From Locusta migratoria (lineage: Eukaryota; Arthropoda; Insecta; Orthoptera; Acrididae), in NCBI GenBank assembly GCA_026315105.1, contig CM048746.1:140226730-140290729 (forward strand): a DNA stretch of 64,000 bases. Direction: 5' to 3'. Shown here in pieces: positions 23,054-33,790 of the stretch. The translations under genes were made by a program, and so were the position numbers. Every line of letters starts with the position of its first letter. Position 1 is the first letter of the stretch. Under the pieces are notes generated by a model. It had not been told where the DNA came from and made no database searches. It was given only the letters and a program-made list of their open reading frames with translations.

Positions 23054-23584
23054 TTATCTTTGACCAACGTCATGTCTCTCGATTACAGGTAAACGATTGT
23101 CATATGTTTGGTTCAAAGTTGACCGCCAAATCTTATCTAATTTCAAACCTTGTTCTTTCCTGTTAAAATGGTTGTGGTGTTTTTGTATTTCTATGGCTTC
23201 TCTGTACATCCGTGTGTAATAATGCGACGTCCTGGCTAGCACGCTAGTTTCACTAAATTTGATTTCATGGTCACCACGTGTAAAAACATGCTCTGCCACA
23301 GCTGACTTGTCTGTGTGACCCAGACGACAATTCCTTTTGTGTTCCAATATGCGAATATTAACACTCCTTTTTGTTGTTCCTATATACACCATGCCACAAC
23401 TACAGGGAATTTTATACACCCCAGGCGTTGCTAGGGGATGTCGTGCGTCTTTCACCGATAGTAAGCATTCGCTAATTTTCTTGGTAGGTCTAAAGACGGT
23501 CTGAACTTGAAACCTGGCCAAAACTTTCCCAATACGGTCCGTAATTTTGTGGATGAAAGGAAGAAAAACTTTTCCGGACGACAA
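23054..23584 (-). pseudogene. PLE GIY-YIG endonuclease region
   Basis: Penelope-like retroelements carry a C-terminal GIY-YIG nuclease that nicks target DNA for priming. Visible: ARFQVQTVFRPTKKISECL, a linker, GVYKIPCSCG, MVYIGTT (the GIY-YIG pair), RILEHKRN with the family Arg and Glu positions, and AVAEH. The frame stays open for 176 codons, but the upstream RT portion lies in another frame (23590-23800). The ATG used for the ORF is internal rather than a real start. The domain itself looks little damaged. Confident on family and not functional as a whole. Confidence 0.9.
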
Positions 23585-23804
23585 TTGTTGTTGTGTCTTG
23601 TTTCGGACCCTTTTCTTCTTGGATGGAGAGCTCGATCTCTCTCTATATCGGTGTATCCATTTTTCTTGAACGCTGTTCGCAATTGGTTTGATTCATCTCA
23701 CAGACAAATAGGCTCATATATATTATTAGTTCGATCCACCAATGTTTTAATGACACCTCTCTTCTGCCTAGGATGATGGTTCGAATCCTTTCTTAATTTA
23801 ACCG

Positions 23805-24010
23805 ATTAATAATATTTAGTTTTTTAGTGTTCTAACAAGGAAAGGGGCTCTAACACATACATATATACCGAAATCGTATGAGACCTAATGTAAAGATCCC
23901 TTATTGCACTAGTGATACTCTCGCATCTGCAAAACGCTGCAGTCGTCCGTTAGAGGCCTCTGCGTGTGCCATGCCGCATTGCACTTTGACCTGTCGGTTC
24001 GCCAGTAGGG
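23805..24010. other. Non-coding spacer
   Basis: Nothing recognised. Confidence 0.4.
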
Positions 24011-24013
24011 ACG

Positions 24014-24350
24014 GTGCAGTGTACCTCTGAAGTTGCGTTTTGTGATGTTTTTTGTGTGGTGAAGCGTCAGATGGGGCGGCGATTGCTAATCAATCCTGCT
24101 AATGTATTGCGATTAGTTGATATGAAGTTACGAAGAACCCTTCTTCGTGATGATACTATTAGTGTAGAAGATGAATCATTTGCGTGCTTTCTCGTATCTG
24201 TTATGGTACAGAAATATGAGCATAAGTTAGATACTGTTGTTACAAACTCATAATAATGATAATTCAAATGTTTGTAAATCTATCGGGCCAAATTGCTTGG
24301 CCATCAGTCCGTATCTTACAAACTACTTAAACCTAGGTAAACTATCCTAA

Positions 24351-24386
<36 letters not shown>

Positions 24387-24660
24387 GCCCCAGGGAGGAC
24401 TCGAACCTCCACGGGGAGCAATCGCGCGCTCCGCAGTGAGACGCTTTAGACCGCTCGGCTACTCCACCGCGGCATAACAATGATAATAGGGATGATAATG
24501 ACGAACAACTCATTGCAAGCGGTAGTGCTACGGTAAGTGCGGGAAGAGGCGATGGAAGCAGTGGCAGTGAATACCAACATTCTTTCGGGAAGAAGGTTAA
24601 ATTTGCAACTTTCATCACGGCTTTTGATGACAATTCGCTAGAGAACATGTACGATGATTA
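24014..24660 (+). pseudogene. Unknown coding-like relic split by a SINE
   Basis: 24014-24253 encodes a 79-residue stretch with NPANVLRLVDMKLRRTLL, then SVEDESFACFLVSVMVQKYE. It ends in TAA immediately before the TSD. After the SINE, a different frame is open from about 24477 to a stop at 24677: acidic and Asn/Asp-rich, then Gly/Ser-rich, then FGKKVKFATFITAFDDNS. The two halves look protein-like but are out of frame. Family not recognised; a domesticated or dead TE gene is possible. Confidence 0.35.
24264..24472 (-). mobile_element. SINE, subfamily III, with (CA)n
   Basis: Flanked by CATAATAATGATAAT (24249-24263) and CATAACAATGATAAT (24473-24487). Contains GGAGGACTCGAACCTCC and a (CA)n expansion at 24354-24381. 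Confidence 0.9.
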
Positions 24661-24679
24661 TTACATAAGTTATAGTTAG

Positions 24680-25380
24680 GATATCTGCAATACGTATGGC
24701 GTCTACATCTACAGTGCTATCTAGAGCATGGTTGCAGAGCTTTGCAGAAAAACGACACCCACCAGCACATTAAGGTGTTCGTAGAGATCCTGTAACCAAA
24801 CGTTCATACAGATATGTTTGTTCGAGACCATGTACTTTCCGTGTAAGTGCAGGAAATGAACGGAATTTATCGGCAGACGAGATTTTTCAGTACTTTCTCA
24901 TTATATTCTATGATAGTGAAACTCTTGTACATAAAATAATTTGGGAAGAGTTTCACAACACTTCGACGTGTTTGATTTAGTGCCTGCTGTATTCTCCAAT
25001 ATGTAGATATATTATAGTATCACAAAATGAAACATTTTGAGTCATACGTCAACATGGACTGCCCGAAACAGCAAATGTTAAAAAGAACAAAAATTATACC
25101 ACCAGATACAAACTGTAAAATAGTTTCTTATCTTGTGAATACAGCAACCAGCTACTACCATTTTCTTTTAAGAAACCGAAATATGCTATAAGCAGTTTTT
25201 CCCCTTTTTAAGCTAACAAGGAGACCATGGGTATCGGATTTCTAGAATTTCTTGATATTTATGGTACGTGAAGTTCAGAACTCAAATAACAATCAGCCAA
25301 AGCCATTAGGCGTAACTCTCAAAAATTCTAGAGAAAATCGACTTGGATGTTTCACAAGTGACTTTATGTACCGATCATTA
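24680..25380. other. AT-rich non-coding
   Basis: 24700-24715 (TCTACATCTACAG) resembles the inverted 3' terminus of the CR1-like LINEs here, but the following bases do not match the other copies. No gene. Confidence 0.35.
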
Positions 25381-25391
25381 AATAGCAGCAT

Positions 25392-25468
25392 CTACAGGTG
25401 TAGCTCAGGTTGTAGCGTTCTGACCTTACAACGGAAGGGTCAGTGCTTTGAATCCTCTGGGGACGGTT
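25392..25468 (+). repeat. tRNA-like sequence, degraded
   Basis: GTGTAGCTCAGGTTGTAGCG resembles an A-box, CTGACCTTACAACGGAAGG an anticodon arm, and GCTTTGAATCC a B-box. The stems are imperfect. Most likely a SINE head or tRNA pseudogene. Confidence 0.4.
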
Positions 25469-25775
25469 TCTTTTTTTGTGTTTGTGTGTTCGAATACTTA
25501 CACAATTTTAATATCCAGTGGTAATTTTTACGAAAAGTGCAAGTAATTATGTTTATTCGTAATTTCCTATATTGTAGAGAAGATTGTTAATAATGGTTTC
25601 AATCAATAAAACGTACGTTCCTTTTACAGTATTGCATTCACTATTAGTTGACGACGGTAAACTTTGATTGTTTAGTTTGTGAAGACACTGTATTTGGAAA
25701 GTCATCTCCTTAGCTACTTATGGGTTTGCAAGCAGCTAACCTACTCAACCATCGTTTTACGTGACAAGGTTTTCA

Positions 25776-25960
25776 AATGTTAAGCATATGGGACTTTACT
25801 GCGGAGTCATCAGTCCCTAAACTTACAAACTAATTATGAACTAGCTTATACTAAAGACACAACAACCATCAATGCCCGAGGGGGATTCTAAGCCCCGACG
25901 GGGAACGCCCTCGCTCTTCGGAGAATAGTGTCTTAATACACTTGGCCACTCCGCCGCGGG
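25776..25960 (-). mobile_element. SINE, subfamily II, minus strand
   Basis: Exact TSD CAAGGTTTTCA at 25765-25775 and 25961-25971. Confidence 0.9.
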
Positions 25961-26020
25961 CAAGGTTTTCAGCTCGATTACATACACATAAACACAAACT
26001 GAAATAACATTTCGATTTAG

Positions 26021-26685
26021 AGATGTACATCTACATGGGATACTCTGCAAATCACATTTAAGTGCCTGGATATTTGTGCCGTCCTTAGTCTTAGCTAGTT
26101 CATAAGTAGTTTGTAAGCTTAGGGACTGATGCCCCGTAGATAAGTCCCATAAGTTCTACAAACATTTGAACATTTAGTTCACCGAACCACCTTTACACTA
26201 TTTATCTCCTATTCCATTCTCAAATAGCTCGTGGGAAGAAAGAACACCTGAATCTCTTCCTCCGAGCTCTGATTTCTCTAAATATTTTCTGAGATCATTT
26301 CTACCTATGTAAGTGGGAGTCAACAATATATTTTCGCATTCGGAGGAGAATGTTGACGATTAGAGTTTCGTAAGTAGCCCACGCCGCAGCGATAAGCGCC
26401 GTTGTTGTAATGATTCCCATCCCAGAACCTGTATCATTTTCGTAACGCTGTCTCCACTGTATCGCGACAATACGAAACGAGCTGCCCTTCTTTGGACTTT
26501 TTCGATGTCCTCCGTCAAACCCGCCTGATAAGGATTCTACACAGGGCAGCAATACTCCAAATATGGACGGACAAGCGTAGTGCATGCAGTTTCTTTTGTA
26601 GTTCTGTTGCGTATTTCAAGGGTTCTGTCAATAAAACGCAGTCTCTGGTTCGCCTTTCCCACGACATTATCTACGTGTTCTATCC
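26021..26685 (-). mobile_element. CR1-like LINE 3' fragment
   Basis: The minus strand ends in a TACATGTAGATG-type terminus (shown inverted at 26021-26035). It carries the C-terminal RT region homologous to the copies at 30895 and 48400 (LVRPYLEYC.P, VGLTEDIEKVQRRAAR-like readings in broken frames). A SINE fragment interrupts it at 26069-26175. Confidence 0.8.
26069..26175 (+). mobile_element. SINE body/tail fragment, subfamily I
   Basis: Starts at GGATATTTGTGCCGTCC without the head and ends TTTGAACATTT. It sits inside the CR1-like LINE. Confidence 0.8.
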
Positions 26686-26731
26686 CAAAATGTTTTATAT
26701 AATTGAATTCGAAAACGAAAAAAATATATGT

Positions 26732-26804
26732 TACAGTGGGATCCGAATCGCCGACTCTGTCGTTGTGAGGCCAGAACGCTACCACCTGAGCTACATCAAG
26801 AGGT
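26732..26804 (-). repeat. tRNA-like sequence, minus strand
   Basis: Minus strand: TTGATGTAGCTCAGGTGGTA (A-box) and a B-box-like GGCGATTCGGATCCC. Probably a SINE head or tRNA pseudogene. Confidence 0.4.
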
Positions 26805-26809
26805 GCTCC

Positions 26810-27735
26810 AACTGTTTTAATTATTGGTACTTAGGAGTAGTTTACAAAATTTTCTAAAGAATTTTTTGCGTTTTGGCCGAGTGTTACTGAAACTCTTAAA
26901 TTCAAGTGTCGTAAATAGAAAGAAATTCTGAAATCCGATACCCATGTGGTCTCCTTTTAAATGCATGCAACATTGCATTACGGTACCCTGTACGAATATT
27001 AGCATTTTTTAATGCTGTAAACCCAATATCATAATTAAAGTAGCATGAACTGCTCAGCTTCACAATGCACATCCTGTGTGATTGTGTGACCCCCTTTAGG
27101 TTAGCAGATGCGTTTCGGGTAAGACAACAGACACAGAGCAAACTGCCACCTCACGCGGCCTTGGTCCTGAGTGTGCAGTCATCGCCGGCGGACAAAAGCT
27201 CCCTGCCGACAGCTAGAGAGACGCCTCACCTGATAACCATCCGCACATTGCCGAGGCGGGATGAGCGCATCGCATGACGTCACCGGCACAGGGGTTCGCC
27301 TTGGCGGCCACAGTCGTCTCCGGCTGCAGGATCCTGGACAATCCGAGGCTTCACTGGCCAGCACGTGGGCGACCTTCACTTTCTGCTTCGAGACGTGACG
27401 CACAGAATTAGAAACCACTCATTTCGACAACTGCTAACGACGTAAACACGTTTTCAGGATTCTACAGTTTTACTGCATCTACCTCTTCAGATAGACTTGG
27501 GACTTGACTATTCCGCAAAGAAATGAGATATCCACGGTAAATTACGGGGGCTACGTTGAAACTTCAGGAATTTGGGTACTATGATCAGGACTGACATGGA
27601 CTGCACAACAGAAATGAGACAAATTTTCAAGGAAGGAAGGAATTTTCAAGAGGAGTTGTATTGGCCACTATACAAATATTTGACCAGATAATGGTTGCGA
27701 TCTTGGCTATTCACTTTTGAAGATTATATTTTGAG
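26810..27735. other. Non-coding with GC-rich block
   Basis: 27085-27420 is GC-rich with overlapping antisense ORFs; no domain recognised. Confidence 0.4.
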
Positions 27736-27750
27736 GATGACTTGCTAGCT

Positions 27751-28327
27751 CAAATGTTACAATGTTTGGTAAGCTTATGGGACTTAACTGCGGTGTCCCT
27801 AAACTTACAAACTACTTATAAACTGAAACTTCCTGGCAGATTACAGTTGTGTGCCGGAACCGGGACTCGAACCTGGGACCTTTGACCTATGCGGACAAGC
27901 GCACTACCGACTGTGCTATCCCGACACGACTCACGATGCCACCTCACAACTTTACTTCCGCCAGTACCTCGCCTCCTACTTTCCAAACTTCACAGAAGCT
28001 CTCCTGAAAACACTGGCGGAAGTAAAGTTGTGAGGCGGCATCGTGAGTCGTGTCGGGATAGCACAGTCGGTAGTGCGCTTGTCCGCATAGGTCAAAGGTC
28101 CCAGGTTCGAGTCCCGGTTCCGGCACACAACTGTAATCTGCCAGGAAGTTTCATATCAGCGCACACTCCGCTGCAGAGTGAAAGTTTCATTCTGGTTACT
28201 TATAAACTAACTTATACTAAAGATAACACATACATCCATACCCGAGGGAGGATTCGAACCCTCGATGGGGATCGGCCTCGCGTATCTGAGCATACCGCCT
28301 CAATGCGCTCGGCCACTCCGCCGAGGC
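27751..28327 (-). mobile_element. SINE, subfamily II, split by a nested repeat
   Basis: TSD GACTTGCTAGCT (27739-27750) versus GACTTGGTAGCT (28328-28339). The tail is at 27751-27824 and the head at 28209-28327; the middle is displaced by another repeat. Confidence 0.9.
27825..28196. mobile_element. Palindromic tRNA-like repeat nested in a SINE
   Basis: Exact 12-bp TSD TACTTATAAACT at 27813-27824 and 28197-28208. Two inverted arms, each with the tRNA-like head seen at 5470-5795 (TCGGGATAGCACAGTCGGTA on the plus-strand arm, B-box GGTTCGAGTCCCG), meet near 28010. The right arm extends into CACTCCGCTGCAGAGTG. Confidence 0.9.
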
Positions 28328-28548
28328 GACTTGGTAGCTGTTATGACTGGAGAATAGAGAAGTGAATTAGAAAGCTCGGTTAAGGAATACGGAGGTATGA
28401 AGTAGAGATTATTAAGAATGTACTATATTGCAAACCATTAGAAAGAGAACAATGAAGTGGATCACACACTTCGGAGGGCCTGGATACTAAAAGAAGGAAT
28501 TACAGGCAAAAGAGAGAAAGAGAGAGAGAAAGAAAGGAAACATTATTA

Positions 28549-28732
28549 GCCGGCCGCAGTGGCCGAGAGGTCTGCGGCGCGCCAGTCACAGTCTGCACGG
28601 CCGCTACGGTTGGGGGTTCGAATCCCCCTTTGGGTATGGATGTTTAAGTCGTCTGTAGTATAAGGTAGTTCATAAGTAATTTGTAAGTTTAGGGGCTGAT
28701 GACGCCGCACTTAAGTCCCTTAACGAACATAT
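28549..28732 (+). mobile_element. SINE, subfamily I variant
   Basis: Exact 12-bp TSD GAAACATTATTA at 28537-28548 and 28733-28744. Head GCCGGCCGCAGTGGCCGAGA. Confidence 0.9.
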
Positions 28733-28744
28733 GAAACATTATTA

Positions 28745-28965
28745 AATGTTGGATAACATCAAAGAAAGAAAGTATTCGGACATGAAAAACTCTGGCGATG
28801 GGCCGTCAAACGTGGAAGACCATATAAAAGGCAGATTGTCCGTAATAATGGTGAAGTGTAGTGTAAAGTCATAGATTTTTGTGAAATAAATTACTTTTTT
28901 AATTCTGTATTCGAATCCTTTTTCATTGCCAAACGCAGCTTCCTTTTCAAACTACCCTGGTATTC
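28745..28965. other. Non-coding spacer
   Basis: Nothing recognised. Confidence 0.4.
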
Positions 28966-29031
28966 AGTGTTCAAATGCTTGTAAACCTGTTAGACCAAAC
29001 CTAGGATTACAAACTATTTAAACTTACACTA

Positions 29032-29448
29032 TATTTAGATTATCCATTACGGATGTTTCATAATTTCAATACGATTTAAGAAAACTGCACCAGTCACTTT
29101 TTCTTGAAATGATGTTTATGCCATGAACCGGTTTTCAAACCTTTTCAGGTTCATCCTCAGATGGATCATGTTACAATAACATTTTAAGCGTCATGTTGGA
29201 TGCTGGCTCTGTGGTGGGAAGACGGAAATATATTTTAATAACTCGAATTGCACGTTGTTTAGATCATGCAATTCGAGTTCTTAAAATATATTTCTGTCTT
29301 CCCATCACAAAGCCAGCATCCAACATGACGCTTAAAATGATATTGTAACATGATCCATCTGAGGATGAACCTGAAAAGGTTTGAAAACCGGTTCATGGAA
29401 TAAACATAATTTCAAGAAAAAGTGACTGGCGCAGATTTCTTAAATCAT
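29032..29448. mobile_element. Palindromic PLE-like element with hammerhead-like motifs
   Basis: Exact TSD AACTTACACTA at 29021-29031 and 29449-29459. The arms (about 29075-29260 and 29270-29447) are inverted copies. An unpaired extension of about 43 bp lies only on the left (29032-29074). Each arm carries CTGAGGAT, an AACC/GGTT stem and TGAAAACCGG (29121-29163 and 29358-29398). No ORF. Confidence 0.75.
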
Positions 29449-29467
29449 AACTTACACTAACATAAAG

Positions 29468-29469
<2 letters not shown>

Positions 29470-29514
<45 letters not shown>
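29470..29514. repeat. (CA)n microsatellite within a SINE
   Basis: Expanded at the TGTGTG position of the subfamily III SINE body. Confidence 0.95.
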
Positions 29515-29515
<1 letters not shown>

Positions 29516-29706
29516 CCCCAGGAATGACTCGAACCTACGATGGCGAGCAACCGCGCACTCCGCAGCAAGGCGCCTTAGAGCGCTCGGCCACTACACCGCG
29601 GCTACCCTCGCATATTCGCAGTTCCTTACGAATTAACCCTAAATCCCCTGTACAATGTCTTGACGTGGCAACCATCCTAAACTTCAGTGGTATTGTCACT
29701 TAGATC

Positions 29707-29908
29707 AAAATGTTCAAATGTTTGTACAACTTATGGGACTCAACTACGGGGTCATCAGTCCCTAAGCTTACAAACTACTTATGAACTAGCTAAGACTAAA
29801 GAGGGCACAAATATCCATGCCCGAGGGGGGATTCGAACCCCCGACCGTAGTGGCCGTGCTGACCGTGACTGGAGCGCCTCAGTCACCTCGCCCACCGCGG
29901 CCGGCTTT
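29707..29908 (-). mobile_element. SINE, subfamily I, minus strand
   Basis: Exact TSD TCACTTAGATC at 29696-29706 and 29909-29919. Confidence 0.92.
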
Positions 29909-29919
29909 TCACTTAGATC

Positions 29920-30890
29920 GCCAAGTTGGATAACATTATACCATGTTATACAAGACATTAATAAATGTCGCTACTGAGTTACCAACCAACCCATTAACAC
30001 AATTTTCTGCTCGTAAAACGCACTGATTCAGCATCACTTGCAAGAAGAGCTGATGATACGCTGTTTTAAAGGCAGCATTGATGTGCTACTGTTGGAAGCG
30101 CGGAATGACAGAATAAACGGAACGAAGAAGGATGAACGTAAACAAGGAGAGGACATGAGAATTGGATCAAGAAGAGAAGCAAGAGTCGGCGTCGACGGTG
30201 AGGTCATTAGCGACGTATTTGGCTTGCAGAACAGTGGAGGAGTACGATGTGAGACAGAAACCGTCCGCTCTCTGAATGCATGAATAAAAGAAGACTCTAC
30301 ATTCATATCGAGTAATAATGGACCCAACTCCCGTGTTTTTTTTTTACTTGTTAGCCACGTCGAAATTACGTCAATTTTCTGTTTAACCCTTTAAATAGGA
30401 ACGACTGCCTGCGCTACCTCCTAAAACAGTATTTTATGTATTCCGCGAGAAGTGGCTTCGCCAGACATCGCTTTTGCTCTCTGTTGCCAGGGATATCCAG
30501 AGTCATACGTTATTCATTCTGCTCCAGCGGTAGCACGCTCTAACGCGTTCCACATCGTCACTTTTTGATAAACCGCGAGGGTAGCGGGTCGTTCATAATG
30601 CATGTACTATACAGGAACCGCGTCCTCTATACCTGGGCAAATTACGTATAATCTGCATAATTCTTCCCGTCTGAAATGCAAACACTCTGACCTCCACGTC
30701 TTGCACCAGACTTACACGAGCCCAGGAGATCTGATCAATAGAGTATATTGAACAAACAGAGTAACCTCATATCGCGCTAAATGCGAACATAGTTTTTGTG
30801 AAATCGTTTATGAAAGATGGCAGGGCATGCGCCTCTACGCTGTTAGTGCAGCGCGATTCCAACCATGTTGGGGAAAACATGGCGGACGAT
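29920..30890. other. Non-coding
   Basis: A short Lys/Glu/Arg-rich ORF at 30038-30283 has no recognisable domain. Nothing else seen. Confidence 0.4.
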
Positions 30891-30894
30891 TCAG

Positions 30895-31478
30895 TCTGGG
30901 TATTTAGGAGCTAAACTGGAAAGAACACGTAGATAATATCGTGGGAAAGGCGAACCAGAGACTGCATTTTATTGGCAGAACCCTTAAACGATGCAACAGA
31001 ACTACTAAAGAAACTGCATACACTGCGCTTGTCCGTCCATTTTTGGAGTATTGCAGCCCAGTGTGGGATCCTTATCAGGTGGGTTTGACGGAGGACATCG
31101 AAAGAGTCCAAAGAAGGGCAGCTCGTTTCGTATTGTCACGATACAGGGGAGACAGCGTTACGGAAATGATACAGGATCTGGAATGGAAATCATTACAACA
31201 ACGGCGCTTATCGCTGCGGCGTGAGCTACTTGCGAAACTCCAATCGCCAACATTCTCCTCCGAATGCGAAAATATATTGTTGACTCCCACTTACATAGGT
31301 AGAAATGATCATCAGAATAAAATACGAGAAATCAGAGCTCGAACAGAGAGATTCAGGTGTTCTTTCTTCCCGCGCGCTATTCGAGAATGGAATGGAAGAT
31401 AAATAGTATAATTGTGGTTCGATGAACCGTCTGCCAGGCACTTAAATGTGATTTGCAGAGTATCTCATGTAGATGTAG
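30895..31478 (+). pseudogene. CR1-like non-LTR RT C-terminus and 3' end
   Basis: In-frame from about 30905 to the stop at 31400, with GKANQRLHFIGRTLKR, the TALVRPFLEYCSPVWDPY block, IERVQRRAARFVLSRY and EMIQDLEW. This is the conserved region after the RT palm in CR1/Jockey-superfamily LINEs. The 3' UTR ends CATGTAGATGTAG at about 31470. The RT palm and endonuclease are absent, so it is a 5'-truncated insertion. The longest intact ORF of the four copies here. Confidence 0.88.
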
Positions 31479-31649
31479 CATGCCCTCTAACGACGGGCTG
31501 TGAACTTCCACGCTCTTATGGGAACCGCACTTCTTTACGGTACCCTCTTGTCACCAGTTCGGGTATTCCGCCCATTATAGATCAGCGCCACTTCGGTATT
31601 GCCTATGATCGAGATCCCATGTGCTTACAAGGTTGGTACGGAAACTTCA

Positions 31650-32018
31650 GAGCTACTGGGAGAGTAATTGACCTCTCGCGTCGGAGGTTCGAATCCTCCA
31701 AAAATGTTCAAATGTTTGTATAGTTTATGGGACTTAACTACGGGGTCATCAGTCCCTAAACTTACAAACTACTTATGTACTAGCTAACACTAAGGACGGC
31801 AGAAATATCCATGCCCGAGGGGGGGATTCTAACCCCCGACCGTAGTGGCCGTGCAGACCGTGACTGGAGCGCCTCAGTCCCCTCGGCCACCGCGGCCGGC
31901 TCGAATCCTCCCTGGGGCATGGATGTATGTGTTGCCCTTACGTTAGTTTAACTTTAAGTAGGTTGTAAGTCTAGGGACATCATCAAAGTCGTTTGGTCCC
32001 ATAGAATTACGAACATCT
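31650..32018 (+). mobile_element. SINE, subfamily III, interrupted at its B-box
   Basis: Degraded head (31650-31699), then body and tail (31901-32018: CCTGGGGCATGGATG, TTTGGTCCCATAGAATTAC). Another SINE is inserted inside the GGTTCGAATCCTCC box. Confidence 0.75.
31700..31900 (-). mobile_element. SINE, subfamily I, nested in another SINE
   Basis: Exact TSD TCGAATCCTCC at 31689-31699 and 31901-31911, which is the B-box of the host SINE. Confidence 0.93.
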
Positions 32019-32021
32019 GAA

Positions 32022-32465
32022 GTGTTGTTGGTTACAGAGCCAAGAACAAGCAGACGTGTCGACGCAGTGCGTACAGCATCACGACGCATTTCGCGGAGAC
32101 CGACGTGTCGTGTTTCCAGAGAAACTAGAATAGCTCAGAACACGTGGTGCAAGCCAATTCACAAATGGCTGCACATCCACACATATAAAGTACACATTGC
32201 GCACGCTTGCCAGTCAGAAGATGGACCCAGACGTGCTGAGTTTGGCAAGCAACATGCTCCAAAGAGTCGTGCAGATAATGACGGTCTCGGAGAAAGCGAA
32301 AGGCATTATGTTTGGATCTGGCAGTTGGAAAACCCACGAATAGCGATACGGCATATATGGAACATCGCGGGAAGAGAACGCATGGTGTGCGTTTATGCAC
32401 GGCCTAAGTATTGGACCGTTCTTTATTCAGTTTGCCTGCGATTATGGCACGAGTTCACCTGGTGA
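32022..32465 (+). pseudogene. Tc1/mariner-superfamily transposase N-terminal relic
   Basis: Reads as the N-terminal half of an IS630/mariner-like transposase: TSRRVDAVRTASRRISRRPT, a helix-turn-helix-like stretch (SRETRIAQNTWCKPIHKWLHI), then HTYKVHIAHACQSEDGPRR. The region that should hold the first catalytic Asp (about 32270-32330) reads DNDGLGESERHYVWIWQLEN, so the expected DEA-type motif is destroyed. Later residues (NPRIAIRHI...VCVYARPKYW) keep the family spacing. The second Asp and the Glu are absent. Possibly related to the elements at 4.0 and 52.3 kb, which keep only the C-terminal half. Confidence 0.55.
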
Positions 32466-32469
32466 TGTG

Positions 32470-33778
32470 GGAACTTTATAAGAATTTTAACCAAAGTAGT
32501 GCATAATCAGGTCGGTGCACCGCCACACTGGCGTTATCGTTCGGATTTCTTGACGCGACTTTTCCAGACAGGCGACTAGGTAGAAACTGACTAAGATCAA
32601 GGCCACCACACAAAACCTCTCTTGACTATTTTTTTCCGGTTTACATTAAGCATAAAGTGTTCTTTTCACCAGTACCTGATGCTAAAAGTATTACGGCATG
32701 ATTACGAGATGATGCAGACACGGTGACATTTGCAAAGAGACAGTGAGAAATTGTGATCGATAGCCTACATCCCACGGGCGAGCGACGGCAGCAAATGCCG
32801 AGTTGTACCCATAAAATACTACTATTTGCAATATACTGCATTGTACGATCTATAATTCTCTCTTACAAATAAATGTTTGTAATCACGGGAAGACTTCCCG
32901 CTACCCTTTAATATCTATACCTTGTTTTGAATGCCGAGATTATGAAGCACCAATTTTCGAAACTTGCGACTCACTTGATTAAAACAAACCAGTACGTTTC
33001 CGAGAGACATGACCCGATTATATATTAAGAGCTAAGCGCCCAACGTTATACTACAACACGCATAATGGACAGATGATTTTATAAATGAATGTTTGTTAGT
33101 TGGTACTCTGCTTAATGGCACGCTGTGTCTTAAAAATACATTTCCGAGGCTTTGAAAGGAGCTGAGAACAGTATACGATCCCAGAAAAAAAAAAAAAAGG
33201 ATATCATTACCGCCATCTATACAAGACATGCGAGAGTACAATGCACGATGTATATATCAGTTGAGCGTGCTTGCCTTCTGAATTACTAACTTGTTGCTAA
33301 TTTTAAATCAGTACACGAAAAAGTCAGTTTAATATTAGTGGCTCGATCCCCAGTTCATTGGATGTGTAATATAAACAACACTTCAGTAAGCACTACACCA
33401 ATAGGGACAAACTGAGGCAGTCGGAATTTTCAAGTCTGAGTACGTTTTATGCCCGGGGCCAACTGTCCACTCCTCGCTTCAACACCAAAAATTTAATATA
33501 AACACACAGGAAAGTTAATTTAAAATAATGGCTGCGGTATGTAAATAACTGAGTTACTAACGGGTGTTTGAACTTCATAAATATTATCATTTATTAGATC
33601 AGGTGATTACACACGCGAGTCACCCACGCAAAAAAAAAAAATAAATAAATAAAAATAAAAAATAAACTAATTGTCCAGTTCAGTAGAGGTGATAATGAGT
33701 CCTCGAAGTTCCCTCGGCTAATGTGTTCAAAAATGAAACGCCAAATTTCATACTAAAGTTCCATATATTCACGGAAAA
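32470..33778. other. Non-coding
   Basis: Mostly AT-rich with short A-tracts; no gene, SINE or TE end recognised over about 1.3 kb. Confidence 0.4.
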
Positions 33779-33790
33779 ACAAGTCCGAAG

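Larger units (their letters stand above)
22840..23800 (-). mobile_element. Penelope-like element, 5'-truncated
   Basis: Reads on the minus strand from an RT-proximal segment (KRGVIKTLVDRTNNIYEPIC at about 23750-23690) through the endonuclease ORF. It then runs into a 3' UTR with a hammerhead-like motif (22921-22960) and a terminal segment GGCCGTGAAAGCCTACA. The RT core is lost. Confidence 0.85.
28969..29600 (-). mobile_element. SINE, subfamily III, split by a palindromic element
   Basis: The tail is at 28969-29031 and the head with (CA)n is at 29460-29600. The flanks CTACCCTGG...ATTC (28953) and CTACCCTCG...ATTC (29602) suggest the TSD. Confidence 0.85.

Noticed and set aside
24354..24381. 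CRISPR-like or satellite array from regular CA repeats
   Set aside because: Plain dinucleotide microsatellites; there are no spacers, and the DNA is eukaryotic.
24700..24720. CR1-like LINE terminus
   Set aside because: TCTACATCTACAG matches the terminus but the adjoining sequence does not match the other copies.
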